Assembly (NCBI GenBank): GCA_030149365.1
Contig: JASBRP010000051.1
Location: forward strand, 62,001 to 126,000
DNA length: 64,000 nt
From: Solimonas sp.
GTDB lineage: Bacteria; Pseudomonadota; Gammaproteobacteria; Nevskiales; Nevskiaceae
Direction of reading: 5' to 3'
Both the position numbers and the translations under genes were made by a program. The notes under the pieces are model-generated. The model did not search any database, was not told the DNA's origin, and was given only the letters and a program-made list of their open reading frames with translations. This document shows positions 6,504 through 14,296 of the stretch, piece by piece. The stretch's first letter is position 1. Each line of letters starts with the position of its first letter.

Positions 6504-9067
6504 AGGGGTGTGAATCCCAACGCCTTCAGCATCTCATTGACAGGCCCATCGGCCAGTCGCTGCAGGCGGCGCATGGGATACGTCGACATGGGATCATGAG
6601 GGCTTACCCGTTCATGCCAATGGCCCATGAACGCATCGACGTCCTCACCTTCGACTCCGGGAATCGAAAGTAGGTACGTGCGTGCGAACCTCCGTAGCGA
6701 GTACAGCTCCAGAGCAAAAAATGATCCAACAAGATCCTTAAAATGACTCGGACGGAAGGCGACCGCGTCCAGACCTTCCCCCGAAAAATACCGGAATCTG
6801 GGAAGCGGCTTGCCTCCTAGGGGACCGAACCGGTCCAGGGTCCGCAGGTGGTGCCCGTACCGCTCCAGATGGGTCGCCAGAAGCGGGGGCAGCGCATTGA
6901 CACGGCGGTGATAGTCGGAACGTGCTTTGTCGAGATAGGTCAGGAACAACGCTGACAATCCCTGCTCGCCAAAGTCCAATAGATGCGGCTCCCGGACCGG
7001 GCGCATGCCCAGTCCAAGCACCATGCCGCAAAGGGTATAGGCGGTGTACAGATTGTGCTGAATCAGTGGCTCCGCAATGCGAATCTGGGCTCTCAGGTCC
7101 GAAAGCAGGTCTCGCACCGCATCAAACTTCGGCACCCTTCTGGCCCCGTAGCCGTTCTGCTCGCCGGGAGTGCGCGAAGATGGGGATTTTACGTGCCGCG
7201 GCTTCGGCGCCACCCGCCAGGCATTCTGGTATGCACGCCACAGGACCGGCGCATCGTAGTGTGCATAGTGCGCCACTGACTCTGCGTGCGAATGGGGCTG
7301 GCCCGTGATCAGCCTGGCCGCACCAAGATCGCCTTGATTGACGGCCAGCAGGCGATGAAACAGAAACTGTCGGCATGCATTCATTGATGGCGGGGCATCG
7401 GGGAGCGCCGCCTGCAGCCACTGGATCAGGGCCTTCTTTCGAACGGGGGTAAGACGCTCTACGGGCCGGCCGGCTGTGGCCAGAGAAAAATACGTCAGCA
7501 GTTCGTGAAAGCCCGTCGCATCCGAGAGATGGAGCCATACCCAGACGGGGCGCTCGCAGCTCACTTTGGTCATGTCATTCCACGCAGGCGGGGGCACAGG
7601 CAGCATCCACCGCTTCAGATCCAAGTGGTAGCAGAGCGCATCCGGCTTGGGGGGTGAACGAGGTAGCTCTCGGACGATCTCCAGCTTTGTCGCGGCCTCC
7701 AGCGACCGACCTGTTGCAATGGCTGCATGCTGGCAGGTCAGGACGGGGCCGTTCTCCGAGTCAGCAGGGACCGAATGCATGGCGGCGAATATGGTCCGCA
7801 CATCGCTTAGTCTCAGACGCTCGCGCCAGAGAGCATGCGCGAAGTGGGATCGGCGGAGGTGTTGCTGTGCCCAGCGAGAGGCGACCTGCGACGGCCGAGT
7901 CGCATTCATCGACCCCAAGGGGACACTCCGATCATCGTCCGTGAGCAGGATCACCTCGACCATGTCATCACGTACGCGGTCCGCGGCAGGAATCCAGTCT
8001 TGCCCATCCGCCTCCTCCAAGGCCTCCTGTCGCCGACGATCGCTCTCCTCCTCATCTTTTCCTTCAACTTCCGAACCCTTCGACCCCTTCTGCTTTTCGA
8101 GGCTCGGCGGCAGCGGCCGCAAAATCTCGAAGCTGAGCCCGTCTTCGACCTCGATCAGTTCGGCGATCACATCGCTTTCCGCAATCCGAACATACCCGTC
8201 GCGATAGCGCTGCCGAACGGTCCGCTGACTCGATATGCGGGTTCCGGACTCCCGATCGACCCCCTCCGCGCCGGGCCTCAACCAGCCGGGCTTGACGTCT
8301 TCCAGCAGCTTGGCCACCGCCTCAAGATACTGTTCGTCGAGGGGGTTCCATTCCCCCAGCAAAGCGCGATGTACCCGGGCATGGAAGGGGAGCTCGTCCC
8401 GCAGGTCGACAAGCGCGTCGAACAATGCACGGTGCTCGACGAGAGTGATCTTTCGCATCGCTCGAGACGCGTCGGCAACATGTCTTGCCAGGCGGGAATC
8501 GTCGATGGGGGGAGTCTCCGGCTGTTGCTTGGACTTCACCCAGCGGGTGCAGTAAGCCAGATAGCCCACGGGATCAATGGTGGACTGAGCCGCAACTACG
8601 TAAGTAGAGAACTCCGCCATGAGTTCTTCGTAGGGCTGCGAGTCGGTCGTTTTGGGAGGCCGCGCGCCTGCCGGCGGCTCCAGCGTATAAAACAGATTCG
8701 ACCAGTGGTGCAGTATTCCAAGGCAGTAGCCACTATTTGGGTTAGGGGCCGACGCATCCACCCTCGCCATGGCCTCCAACCGGGGGTCGTCGGCCTTCCA
8801 ACCCTGGCGATCCACCCAGCTGGCCAAGGCATCCAGACTTTGGAGCATGTCCTCAACGTCCAGGCGTGCCCCGGGCACCGCTCGCAAGCATTGCGCGAGT
8901 TCATCGGCGTAAGCCGAAATGCCGCCCCGCGATAGCCGCAAGCCATCGCGCAGGAAGCGCAAATCCGGGCGCACCCCCAGTTGGGTCAGGAGAATCAGCG
9001 GGTCGGAGAGACGCGGGTGCTCGGCTCTGAAACGCTGGCATAGATCAATGAGCGCAAACTGGGCCAT
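6488..9067 (-). CDS. Giant tyrosine-recombinase-like partner with altered active site (859 aa)
   Basis: An 859-aa protein whose C-terminal quarter keeps the recombinase order: Arg in GLGMRPVRE, a Lys in YLDKARSDYHRR, then YSLRRFART in place of the HxLRH box, then FMGHWHERVSPHDP and a terminal STYPMRR. The first catalytic His is therefore Tyr. The centre holds a charged low-complexity stretch (SLEKQKGSKGSEVEGKDEEE). The gene follows the 167-aa ORF by 9 bases and overlaps the 996-aa gene. The pattern GHW-SP-D near the C-terminus matches the N-terminal half of the 1664-aa protein. A structural or regulatory partner of the 996-aa recombinase is the best inference; an active enzyme with an unusual site is possible. 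Confidence 0.7.
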   Translation of the reverse strand: MAQFALIDLCQRFRAEHPRLSDPLILLTQLGVRPDLRFLRDGLRLSRGGISAYADELAQCLRAVPGARLDVEDMLQSLDALASWVDRQGWKADDPRLEAMARVDASAPNPNSGYCLGILHHWSNLFYTLEPPAGARPPKTTDSQPYEELMAEFSTYVVAAQSTIDPVGYLAYCTRWVKSKQQPETPPIDDSRLARHVADASRAMRKITLVEHRALFDALVDLRDELPFHARVHRALLGEWNPLDEQYLEAVAKLLEDVKPGWLRPGAEGVDRESGTRISSQRTVRQRYRDGYVRIAESDVIAELIEVEDGLSFEILRPLPPSLEKQKGSKGSEVEGKDEEESDRRRQEALEEADGQDWIPAADRVRDDMVEVILLTDDDRSVPLGSMNATRPSQVASRWAQQHLRRSHFAHALWRERLRLSDVRTIFAAMHSVPADSENGPVLTCQHAAIATGRSLEAATKLEIVRELPRSPPKPDALCYHLDLKRWMLPVPPPAWNDMTKVSCERPVWVWLHLSDATGFHELLTYFSLATAGRPVERLTPVRKKALIQWLQAALPDAPPSMNACRQFLFHRLLAVNQGDLGAARLITGQPHSHAESVAHYAHYDAPVLWRAYQNAWRVAPKPRHVKSPSSRTPGEQNGYGARRVPKFDAVRDLLSDLRAQIRIAEPLIQHNLYTAYTLCGMVLGLGMRPVREPHLLDFGEQGLSALFLTYLDKARSDYHRRVNALPPLLATHLERYGHHLRTLDRFGPLGGKPLPRFRYFSGEGLDAVAFRPSHFKDLVGSFFALELYSLRRFARTYLLSIPGVEGEDVDAFMGHWHERVSPHDPMSTYPMRRLQRLADGPVNEMLKALGFTPLWMPT

Positions 9068-9076
9068 GCGCCTCGG

Positions 9077-9580
9077 CTACCGTTCAGTCAGGGACTTCAG
9101 GCGCTGGCGCCGGGCAAGGGGATGGGCTGTTAGCCCGGGGATTCCGGCGGCCTTTATCGCCTCTAACGCCTTGCGCTGGCCGCGGGAGCTCAATTCGCCC
9201 AAAAGCAGGGGCATCAATGATCGCTCCACGGTAGCCCACGTCACTACCTTCGGGTCCGGCACGGACGACACCAATAGGGCATACATGAGTGGGTCCGACG
9301 CGCCGCGAGTCTGCTGCAGATGGCGCTGCCATTCCACCGTCCGCAGGTTTGCCACCGCGTAGTAGGTCCCATCCCCGGCCGGAACAACCACCGGGGGGCG
9401 CATCATCGACACCATCAAATTATTGAAGATGCCGCTAACAACGTCTGGGAATCGCGCTTTCGACCGCGGCGTGTTTTTCAGTAGCGGGTGCGGAGATATG
9501 GCGCTCGGCGCAATCATCACACTGCATACTTCAGATTCGCCTGACTGCAGAGATGAGGTCATGGCATTCAGATCGCTCAA
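9077..9580 (-). CDS. Hypothetical first gene of recombinase module (167 aa)
   Basis: A 167-aa ORF starting at TTG 9580, or at ATG 9562 to give 161 aa; neither has a clear ribosome binding site. No family is recognised. The segment PPVVVPAGDGTYYAVANLRT followed by basic helices faintly recalls the N-terminal ParB fold, but the resemblance is weak. The C-terminus is strongly basic (ARRQRLKSLTER), consistent with nucleic-acid binding. It lies 9 bases before the 859-aa gene and is transcribed with both giant recombinases, so a directionality or accessory role is plausible. Confidence 0.6.
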   Translation of the reverse strand: MSDLNAMTSSLQSGESEVCSVMIAPSAISPHPLLKNTPRSKARFPDVVSGIFNNLMVSMMRPPVVVPAGDGTYYAVANLRTVEWQRHLQQTRGASDPLMYALLVSSVPDPKVVTWATVERSLMPLLLGELSSRGQRKALEAIKAAGIPGLTAHPLARRQRLKSLTER

Positions 9581-9688
9581 AATACAACGAGTAATCTCAT
9601 ATTGCCTCAGGCCCCTCTATGACGCGACATTGACCCCCTGTTTTCAGTCACAAGACGTTGATTTACATACAATCATATAGACTACGAT

Positions 9689-9738
9689 TGCATACCTTTA
9701 TGCATTCCGAAGGGGTTCGAATCCCTCCGGGCGCACCA
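9689..9738 (+). other. tRNA 3' fragment: putative attachment site junction
   Basis: Bases 9711-9738 carry a T-loop (TTCGAAT), the 3' T-stem strand CCCTC, an acceptor strand CGGGCGC and discriminator A plus CCA. The acceptor matches gammaproteobacterial tRNA-Arg genes. There is no 5' half (no GCGCCCG or D-arm) upstream, so this is a fragment, as produced by integration into a tRNA 3' end. Just upstream is a 6-4-6 inverted repeat, TGCATA-CCTT-TATGCA (9689-9704), which may be a crossover core. The site separates the leftward recombinase module from the repressor/xis/int module. Nothing else was seen in the gene-free stretch 9581-10057. Confidence 0.6.
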
Positions 9739-10057
9739 ATTTCCAAGCGTATATTTCCTTCGCACTTCAACTTCTTGCGAGGGGATCGTTTGCGCGCGAC
9801 GTTGAAGATCGTGGATGTCGCTGCTGGCCTGAGACCATTTTGAGACCATTTTGAGACCGCGCCGATTGATGGATCGGACACTGGCAGGCAGTTTAGACCT
9901 TCGTCCTTGAGACCAAATTGGGGCAATAGCCTGCCCCCTCTTCTCGCACCTCAGCGCCGCGAGAAAGCGATTTACCCTCTTCCCCGGCTCCTCTCGAGTC
10001 GACTTCGGCCGCTCTCGCACGGAAGCGCGCCACTCCTCGGAAGATCAATCGTCGCAG

Positions 10058-10309
10058 CTAGTACCTCTGCTTAACTGCGGGCACCTCATCATCTGGGACG
10101 TACTCCAGCAAATCCCCCGGCTGACATCGGAAGTATTTGCACAGAGCGTCCACTGCTGAAAGCTCAACGTTGTGCCCCGGCAAGTTAGCAATGCGATTTA
10201 AAGTTGTACGTGATAGCCCCGTCGCCTCAGCCACGTCAGTGATGGTCAGCCGCTCGCCGGAACGGAATGCCGCCTCATCGACGGCCGCTTTGAGCTTGAT
10301 CCTGATCAT
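10058..10309 (-). CDS. Cro/CI-type helix-turn-helix repressor (83 aa)
   Basis: An 83-aa protein with one HTH_26/Cro-type DNA-binding domain. The motif ITDVAEATGLSRTTLNRIAN (residues 23-42) is the helix-turn-helix and ALCKYFRCQPGDLLEYV completes the five-helix fold. It diverges from the xis-int operon across about 125 bases that contain inverted GGCTCA units. By analogy with small integrative elements it should control excision or integration genes and its own promoter. Confidence 0.85.
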   Translation of the reverse strand: MIRIKLKAAVDEAAFRSGERLTITDVAEATGLSRTTLNRIANLPGHNVELSAVDALCKYFRCQPGDLLEYVPDDEVPAVKQRY

Positions 10310-10350
10310 ATACGCTGCATTCTAGCCTCAAATGATTTTTCTGACCCTTT

Positions 10351-10417
10351 TATGGCTCAGAGGCCCCTTGCATATCGTTAAGTCAATGAGATGTTCCTTA
10401 TACGGCTCATATGAGCC
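10351..10417. promoter_or_regulatory. Operators between repressor and xis-int operon
   Basis: A perfect 14-bp palindrome GGCTCATATGAGCC lies at 10404-10417, flanked by TATAC and ATATA, and a half-site TATGGCTCA is at 10351-10359. Both sit in the divergent intergenic region, the expected place for binding by the HTH repressor at 10058-10309. The palindrome is only about 17 bases from the proposed TTG start of the xis-like gene, so binding would block its transcription or translation. Confidence 0.65.
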
Positions 10418-10434
10418 ATATATGGAGAATTCAT

Positions 10435-10674
10435 TTGAGCGCATCAGCCACGTACCTGACGACAGAAGAACTGTCGTCCCGCATTAAGTACGACGTCCGA
10501 ACGATTCGAGAACGCCTGAAGGACTCCGTCCTGATTGAGGGCCGTCACTACGTCCGGCCCTTCGGCGGCAGGAAGATCCTCTTCATCTGGGAGGCGATCG
10601 AAAGCGACATGGTCACCACCCGGGCAAGGGGCCTGGGCATCCCCATGACCGCCGGGGGCGTCTGCCATGGGTAG
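10435..10674 (+). CDS. Excisionase-like DNA-binding protein
   Basis: A 79-aa protein if started at TTG 10435, which has a GGAG seven bases upstream; ATG 10411 in the same frame lies inside the operator and is less likely. The sequence LTTEELSSRIKYDVRTIRER is a winged-helix/MerR-type recognition segment, followed by IEGRHYVRPFGGRKILFIWE, the typical pattern of small excisionases. The gene overlaps the integrase start by 8 bases and is the first gene of the int operon. It should bend attachment-site DNA and set the direction of recombination. Confidence 0.75.
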   Translation: MSASATYLTTEELSSRIKYDVRTIRERLKDSVLIEGRHYVRPFGGRKILFIWEAIESDMVTTRARGLGIPMTAGGVCHG

Positions 10675-11911
10675 CATTTCAGTCCGCCCGGGGACGTCCT
10701 GCCTTTATTTTGACTTCCGATACCGCGGCGAGCGGTGCAGGGAGTACACCAAGCTCGAGGACACCCCCGCCAACCGCCGTAAGATGGAAACGGCCCTAAA
10801 GCGCATCGAGGTGGAGATCGAGCTGGGCACCTTCGATTACGGGCGTTACTTCCCAAACAGCCCGAAGGCGGCGAAATATTCGGCCGGGGCGGTGGCGGCG
10901 GCGGCCGACACCCCGATCCCCGCCTCCGACCTGCAGTCTTTCAGAAAATTCGTGGGGATCTGGCAGCCGGAGAAGGCTGTCGAGTGGCGAATCAGCCATC
11001 GCGAGACCATCGAATCGATCCTGGAAGGGCACCTGCTGCCCTACTTCGGAGACACCGCCCTCAATCTCATCACCCGAGAGCAGGTGTTGGCTTTCCGGGC
11101 AGACCTGGCGCAAAAGCAGATCGGCCGAGGACGTGGCACATCTGACCGGACCATCGCAGCGATCACGGTGAACCGGATCATGGGGGTGCTGCGCATGGCC
11201 CTCGATGAAGCGGTCCTGCGGCACGGCATTCAGAACCCGTTCGTGAAGATCAAGCGCCTCAAGCAGAAGAGGGTGGACATCGATCCATTTTCGATCGAGC
11301 AGGTGCGAGCCATCCTGGCAACCGTCCGGGAGGACTTCCGCAATTACCTGACGGTGCGCTTCTTTACCGGCATGCGTTCCGGGGAGGCCCATGGCCTGAA
11401 GTGGCGGTACGTGGACTTCGAGCGCAAGCAGATTCTGATCCGGGAAACCTTTAGCCGCGGCCGGACCGAGTACACCAAGACGGACAGCTCGCAGCGCGAA
11501 ATCGACATGTCCGCGCCCGTATTCGAAGCTCTGGAGAGGCAGAAGAAAGTCACCGGAGAGGGATCCGAGTACGTCTTCTGCAACGCGGTCGGCAACCCGC
11601 TAGACAACAAAAACTTCGATGCTCGAGTCTGGCGTCCGCTGCTACGCCTGCTCGGATACAAGACCAGGCGCCCGTACCAGATGCGCCATACCTGCGCCAC
11701 GCTTTGGCTGGCTGCTGGCGAAAATCCCCAGTGGATTGCTCGGCAACTCGGGCACACGACCACCGAGATGCTATTCCGGGTGTATGCCCGCTTTATTCCC
11801 AACCTGACCCGTAAGGACGGGTCAGCGTTCGATCAACTGATTACCGCGGCGGTGAATGGTGGAGTGTCGATCACTCCCAAGGCCGCCAGCCAGGAGACTA
11901 ACAATGCCTAG
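10667..11911 (+). CDS. int: Site-specific integrase, DUF3596 arm-binding type
   Basis: A 414-aa tyrosine recombinase of normal size. The N-terminus (MGSISVRPGTSCLYFDFRYR) is an arm-type DNA-binding domain of the DUF3596 kind, residues about 100-200 form the core-binding domain, and the catalytic domain has Arg in FTGMRSGEAHGL, Lys in YTKTDSSQRE, the HxxR box in QMRHTCAT, LGHTTTEML and the nucleophile in YARF. All catalytic residues are present. It is coupled to the xis-like gene upstream and the HD gene downstream. It presumably integrates its element at the tRNA 3' end 0.9 kb to its left. Confidence 0.9.
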   Translation: MGSISVRPGTSCLYFDFRYRGERCREYTKLEDTPANRRKMETALKRIEVEIELGTFDYGRYFPNSPKAAKYSAGAVAAAADTPIPASDLQSFRKFVGIWQPEKAVEWRISHRETIESILEGHLLPYFGDTALNLITREQVLAFRADLAQKQIGRGRGTSDRTIAAITVNRIMGVLRMALDEAVLRHGIQNPFVKIKRLKQKRVDIDPFSIEQVRAILATVREDFRNYLTVRFFTGMRSGEAHGLKWRYVDFERKQILIRETFSRGRTEYTKTDSSQREIDMSAPVFEALERQKKVTGEGSEYVFCNAVGNPLDNKNFDARVWRPLLRLLGYKTRRPYQMRHTCATLWLAAGENPQWIARQLGHTTTEMLFRVYARFIPNLTRKDGSAFDQLITAAVNGGVSITPKAASQETNNA

Positions 11912-12812
11912 CATCATCCCCTTTGGGGTGCCCGTCCGCGGCCAGCTCCTGCTCACGGAACTACGGATAGATTTTCGGAAGTCCGCGTCCAATCCTTATG
12001 TCATCGCCACCTTGGATGACTCAAAGGGCCGATACACGGCCGTGTGCCTGCCCAAGTATCGAATCGAGCACTGGAGTTTCGAGCCTGGTCAGGTTGTGCA
12101 GGTCGTTGGTCGCCGCCGGCGCAATGAGAGGGGGAGCATTATCGGCATACAGTCCATGGCTCCTGTGGCAGAGGACGCCGTGGAGAATGGCGCCGCCGTT
12201 CTACCTCTCACCCTGTGCCCGCAGATTGCTCGCCCTGCCCTGGCACGTCTCGTAGACCTCAATCGCACCTTGGGACATCCAGCTCTCCGCAGCTTCTTGA
12301 CCCGCGTGCTGCGGGATCCGGCCATTGGCATTCCCTTCATTCGATCCAGAGCGGCTTGGCGCTACCACCACGCTTACGCGGGAGGCCTGCTGGTGCACAG
12401 CACGGAAATGCTGGATTTGGCTGCCCACCTGGCCGCTCAAGCAGAGCCGCAGTTCCGCTTGGCACCAGGAATCGTCCAGCTCGCCTATCTGCTGCACGAC
12501 CTCGGAAAAATCGATACGGTCGGCGAAATGAGAGCAACGGTGTCCGAGAAAGACGTTGGGCACACCCTGCAGACGTTTGTCCGACTGGGAGCACACCTGG
12601 CCTGGCTTGAGGTGCAGTGGCCCAAGGGCGCGAAATTGCTGACGAGCGCACTGGGGTACTGCGCCCGTAGCGCCAAGGACCGGCCTCACGACGCTTGGAT
12701 GGGCGCGCAGGCAGTTATATTCTTGGACCGGTTGAGCGTCGCCAAGGATCTGGATGTGCGGCAGCACGATCCGCAGGCTCGCCGACAGCAGGAGGTGCGC
12801 CATGTCAGCTAG
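11904..12812 (+). CDS. OB-fold plus HD-domain protein (YhaM/TraI_2-like)
   Basis: A 302-aa protein; ATG 11904 is chosen for its AGGAG at seven bases and its overlap with the integrase stop. Residues 10-85 look like an OB-fold (PYVIATLDDSKG to QVVQVVGR), and residues 110-290 form an HD domain with His165 (GGLLVHS), His198-Asp199 (LLHDLGK), His220 (VGHTLQ) and a late Asp (VIFLDRLS). This is the layout of YhaM-type 3'-5' exoribonucleases and also resembles HD regions of MobH/TraI_2 relaxases. Metal-dependent phosphodiesterase or nuclease activity on single-stranded nucleic acid is likely; relaxase function is not supported by anything else here. Confidence 0.75.
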   Translation: MPSIIPFGVPVRGQLLLTELRIDFRKSASNPYVIATLDDSKGRYTAVCLPKYRIEHWSFEPGQVVQVVGRRRRNERGSIIGIQSMAPVAEDAVENGAAVLPLTLCPQIARPALARLVDLNRTLGHPALRSFLTRVLRDPAIGIPFIRSRAAWRYHHAYAGGLLVHSTEMLDLAAHLAAQAEPQFRLAPGIVQLAYLLHDLGKIDTVGEMRATVSEKDVGHTLQTFVRLGAHLAWLEVQWPKGAKLLTSALGYCARSAKDRPHDAWMGAQAVIFLDRLSVAKDLDVRQHDPQARRQQEVRHVS

Positions 12813-13407
12813 TTCAGGATCGGTTGGAACCGTTCGGAATGGTTCCGAACCCGCCTCCGGCGCAGGCAGGCCTCCCGTGATGAACGATGAGCAGCTTCTT
12901 GGGCTTTGCACTGAGCTCAACGCAAGACTGGGCCGTCCGCCAAGGGCAGAGGAACTGATCCAAGCTGCAGGGGGCTGCCAGCGGTCGAGAGCCCTCTCGG
13001 CGATAAAAGCGCTGAAATTGGACCTCGCTCGCCGAGCGGTTCGGTCGCAGATCACCTTTCCGCCTGAGTTAGAACAGGCGCTCAGGGCACAGTTGTCCTC
13101 GTGGTTGGACCTGGCGTCAAGGCAACTCTCCGCCATCCACCTAGATGAGTCGGAGCGGACGGAGTCGAAGATTTCCGCCTACCGCGCTCTAATTGACGAG
13201 ATCGAAGGAAGATCTCGGTCATTAGCGGAATCCATTCGGGACCGAGATCGCATACTGGTCGATCTTCGCGGCCGCGCGGAGTCGGCTGAAGCTATGCTGA
13301 CCGCTGAGCGCATGGCCAGGGCGCAGGCGGAGGCCGTGGCAACTGAACGGGAACGGATCATCGCGCAGCTGACGCAGCGGGTTGATAGTGACGCCAGGTT
13401 GAACTGA
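12802..13407 (+). CDS. KfrA-like coiled-coil DNA-binding protein
   Basis: A 201-aa protein. ATG 12802 has GGAGG six bases upstream and overlaps the HD gene by 11 bases; a longer in-frame ORF from 12754 lacks this. Residues 30-80 (ELNARLGRPPRAEELIQAAGG) match the N-terminal DNA-binding region of KfrA, a plasmid/ICE partition-associated regulator, and residues 115-200 form a long charged coiled coil. It is the last gene of the xis-int operon. A role in element stability or regulation is inferred from the family. Confidence 0.65.
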   Translation: MSASSGSVGTVRNGSEPASGAGRPPVMNDEQLLGLCTELNARLGRPPRAEELIQAAGGCQRSRALSAIKALKLDLARRAVRSQITFPPELEQALRAQLSSWLDLASRQLSAIHLDESERTESKISAYRALIDEIEGRSRSLAESIRDRDRILVDLRGRAESAEAMLTAERMARAQAEAVATERERIIAQLTQRVDSDARLN

Positions 13408-13432
13408 CCTAGCCGAGCACAGCCCCAGATAA

Positions 13433-13479
13433 TGGGGAATGAGAGAGCCACATCCTTCCTTCGCAGCTCTCATTCCCCA
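13433..13479. repeat. 13-bp inverted repeat between convergent genes
   Basis: TGGGGAATGAGAG (13433-13445) recurs in reverse complement at 13467-13479 with a 21-base loop. It lies between the ends of the convergent 201-aa and 240-aa genes. There is no T-run, and the long loop is unusual for a terminator. It could be a recombination or protein-binding site. Confidence 0.6.
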
Positions 13480-13490
13480 ATACAGGGGCG

Positions 13491-14213
13491 TCAAGAACTC
13501 GAGCCAGCCCGTTGGTCGAGGAGCGCATTCAACAGATCAACACCCACAAGGACCTCGCTTCCGTCATCCCGCGTGTTGGTTTTCAAAACCAGGCGTTGTT
13601 CGCCACAGGGAAGAAGCGCGGCCGCTAGGGCTTTCCTACCTTCATCATTCAAACCAGCCTGATCTACAGCCAGCTCACGCACCTTCCCGCGCTGATCTTC
13701 AACGCCCACTTTCCACCGACGGAGGCTAACCTCACGGATGACAAGGGGCTCTGCACTTTTGGCACCGACTATGGTCGTGCTCTTCTTGGGGCGCTCCTTA
13801 CCTACCACCAGGGTTTGGCCTTGGTACGAAATTTCATGGCGCACCACCTGCCCCTCTCGCCCTTTTGTTATGAGGGCATGCGGGACCTTAGACGCTGCGC
13901 CACCCCGCCTTTTGACGCCACCCTCGACGACTTCGTTTGCATTGAACAACAGGGGCCTCGCAGCCTCAATAACCTCCTCCACCGTTTTGTAGGAATCAGG
14001 TTCGATGGGGCACACCATGACCACAGCTTGGCGTGAAATCTTGAACACGTGAACATCGAGCCCAAGGGCCTTTTTCTCAAATAGCCCGCGCATCTCGCGA
14101 ATAAAGCCTAGTGGATCCTTCATAGGGGGTGTCATTGGGAACCTCCAAGCTTTCTCGAGTACGGGATCCATATTCACCTCTTCCCGCCCAGCCGCATCTA
14201 CCTCAGTACTCAT
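13491..14213 (-). CDS. Hypothetical protein downstream of the 1664-aa recombinase (240 aa)
   Basis: A 240-aa protein; ATG 14213 is chosen because GGAG precedes it by seven bases, while ATG 14219 overlaps that site. No domain is recognised. The N-terminal part (PLGFIREMRGLFEKKALGLD) is helical and followed by FKISRQAVVMVCP; the middle is basic (GGVKRRGGAASK, KERPKKSTTIV). It follows the 1664-aa gene by 81 bases on the same strand and is probably cotranscribed. Its position mirrors the small accessory gene of the split recombinase module, but no sequence similarity between the two is visible. Confidence 0.6.
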   Translation of the reverse strand: MSTEVDAAGREEVNMDPVLEKAWRFPMTPPMKDPLGFIREMRGLFEKKALGLDVHVFKISRQAVVMVCPIEPDSYKTVEEVIEAARPLLFNANEVVEGGVKRRGGAASKVPHALITKGREGQVVRHEISYQGQTLVVGKERPKKSTTIVGAKSAEPLVIREVSLRRWKVGVEDQRGKVRELAVDQAGLNDEGRKALAAALLPCGEQRLVLKTNTRDDGSEVLVGVDLLNALLDQRAGSSS

Positions 14214-14272
14214 CTGCATCTCCGTTGTGGAGTGCTAACCTTAAAAGTCGGCGCACCCGCACAACAGCGGCC

Positions 14273-14296
14273 AACGGCGTCCGGTCGGACGCCGTT
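14273..14296. repeat. 10-bp stem-loop at the end of the 1664-aa gene
   Basis: AACGGCGTCC (14273-14282) and GGACGCCGTT (14287-14296) pair across a 4-base loop and overlap the last codon region of the giant recombinase gene. No T-run follows on the minus strand, so it may only attenuate transcription into the 240-aa gene or protect the mRNA end. Confidence 0.55.

Noticed and set aside
7835..8935. 366-aa plus-strand ORF
   Set aside because: Antisense to the 859-aa recombinase gene; composition and lack of motifs mark it as a shadow.
8966..8978. Second match to the tRNA acceptor end (TCCGGGCGCACC)
   Set aside because: Lies inside the 859-aa gene without T-loop or CCA; judged a chance match in GC-rich DNA.
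9663..9926. 87-aa minus-strand ORF across the tRNA fragment
   Set aside because: Contains GAPGGIRTP, the classic false translation of tRNA 3' ends.
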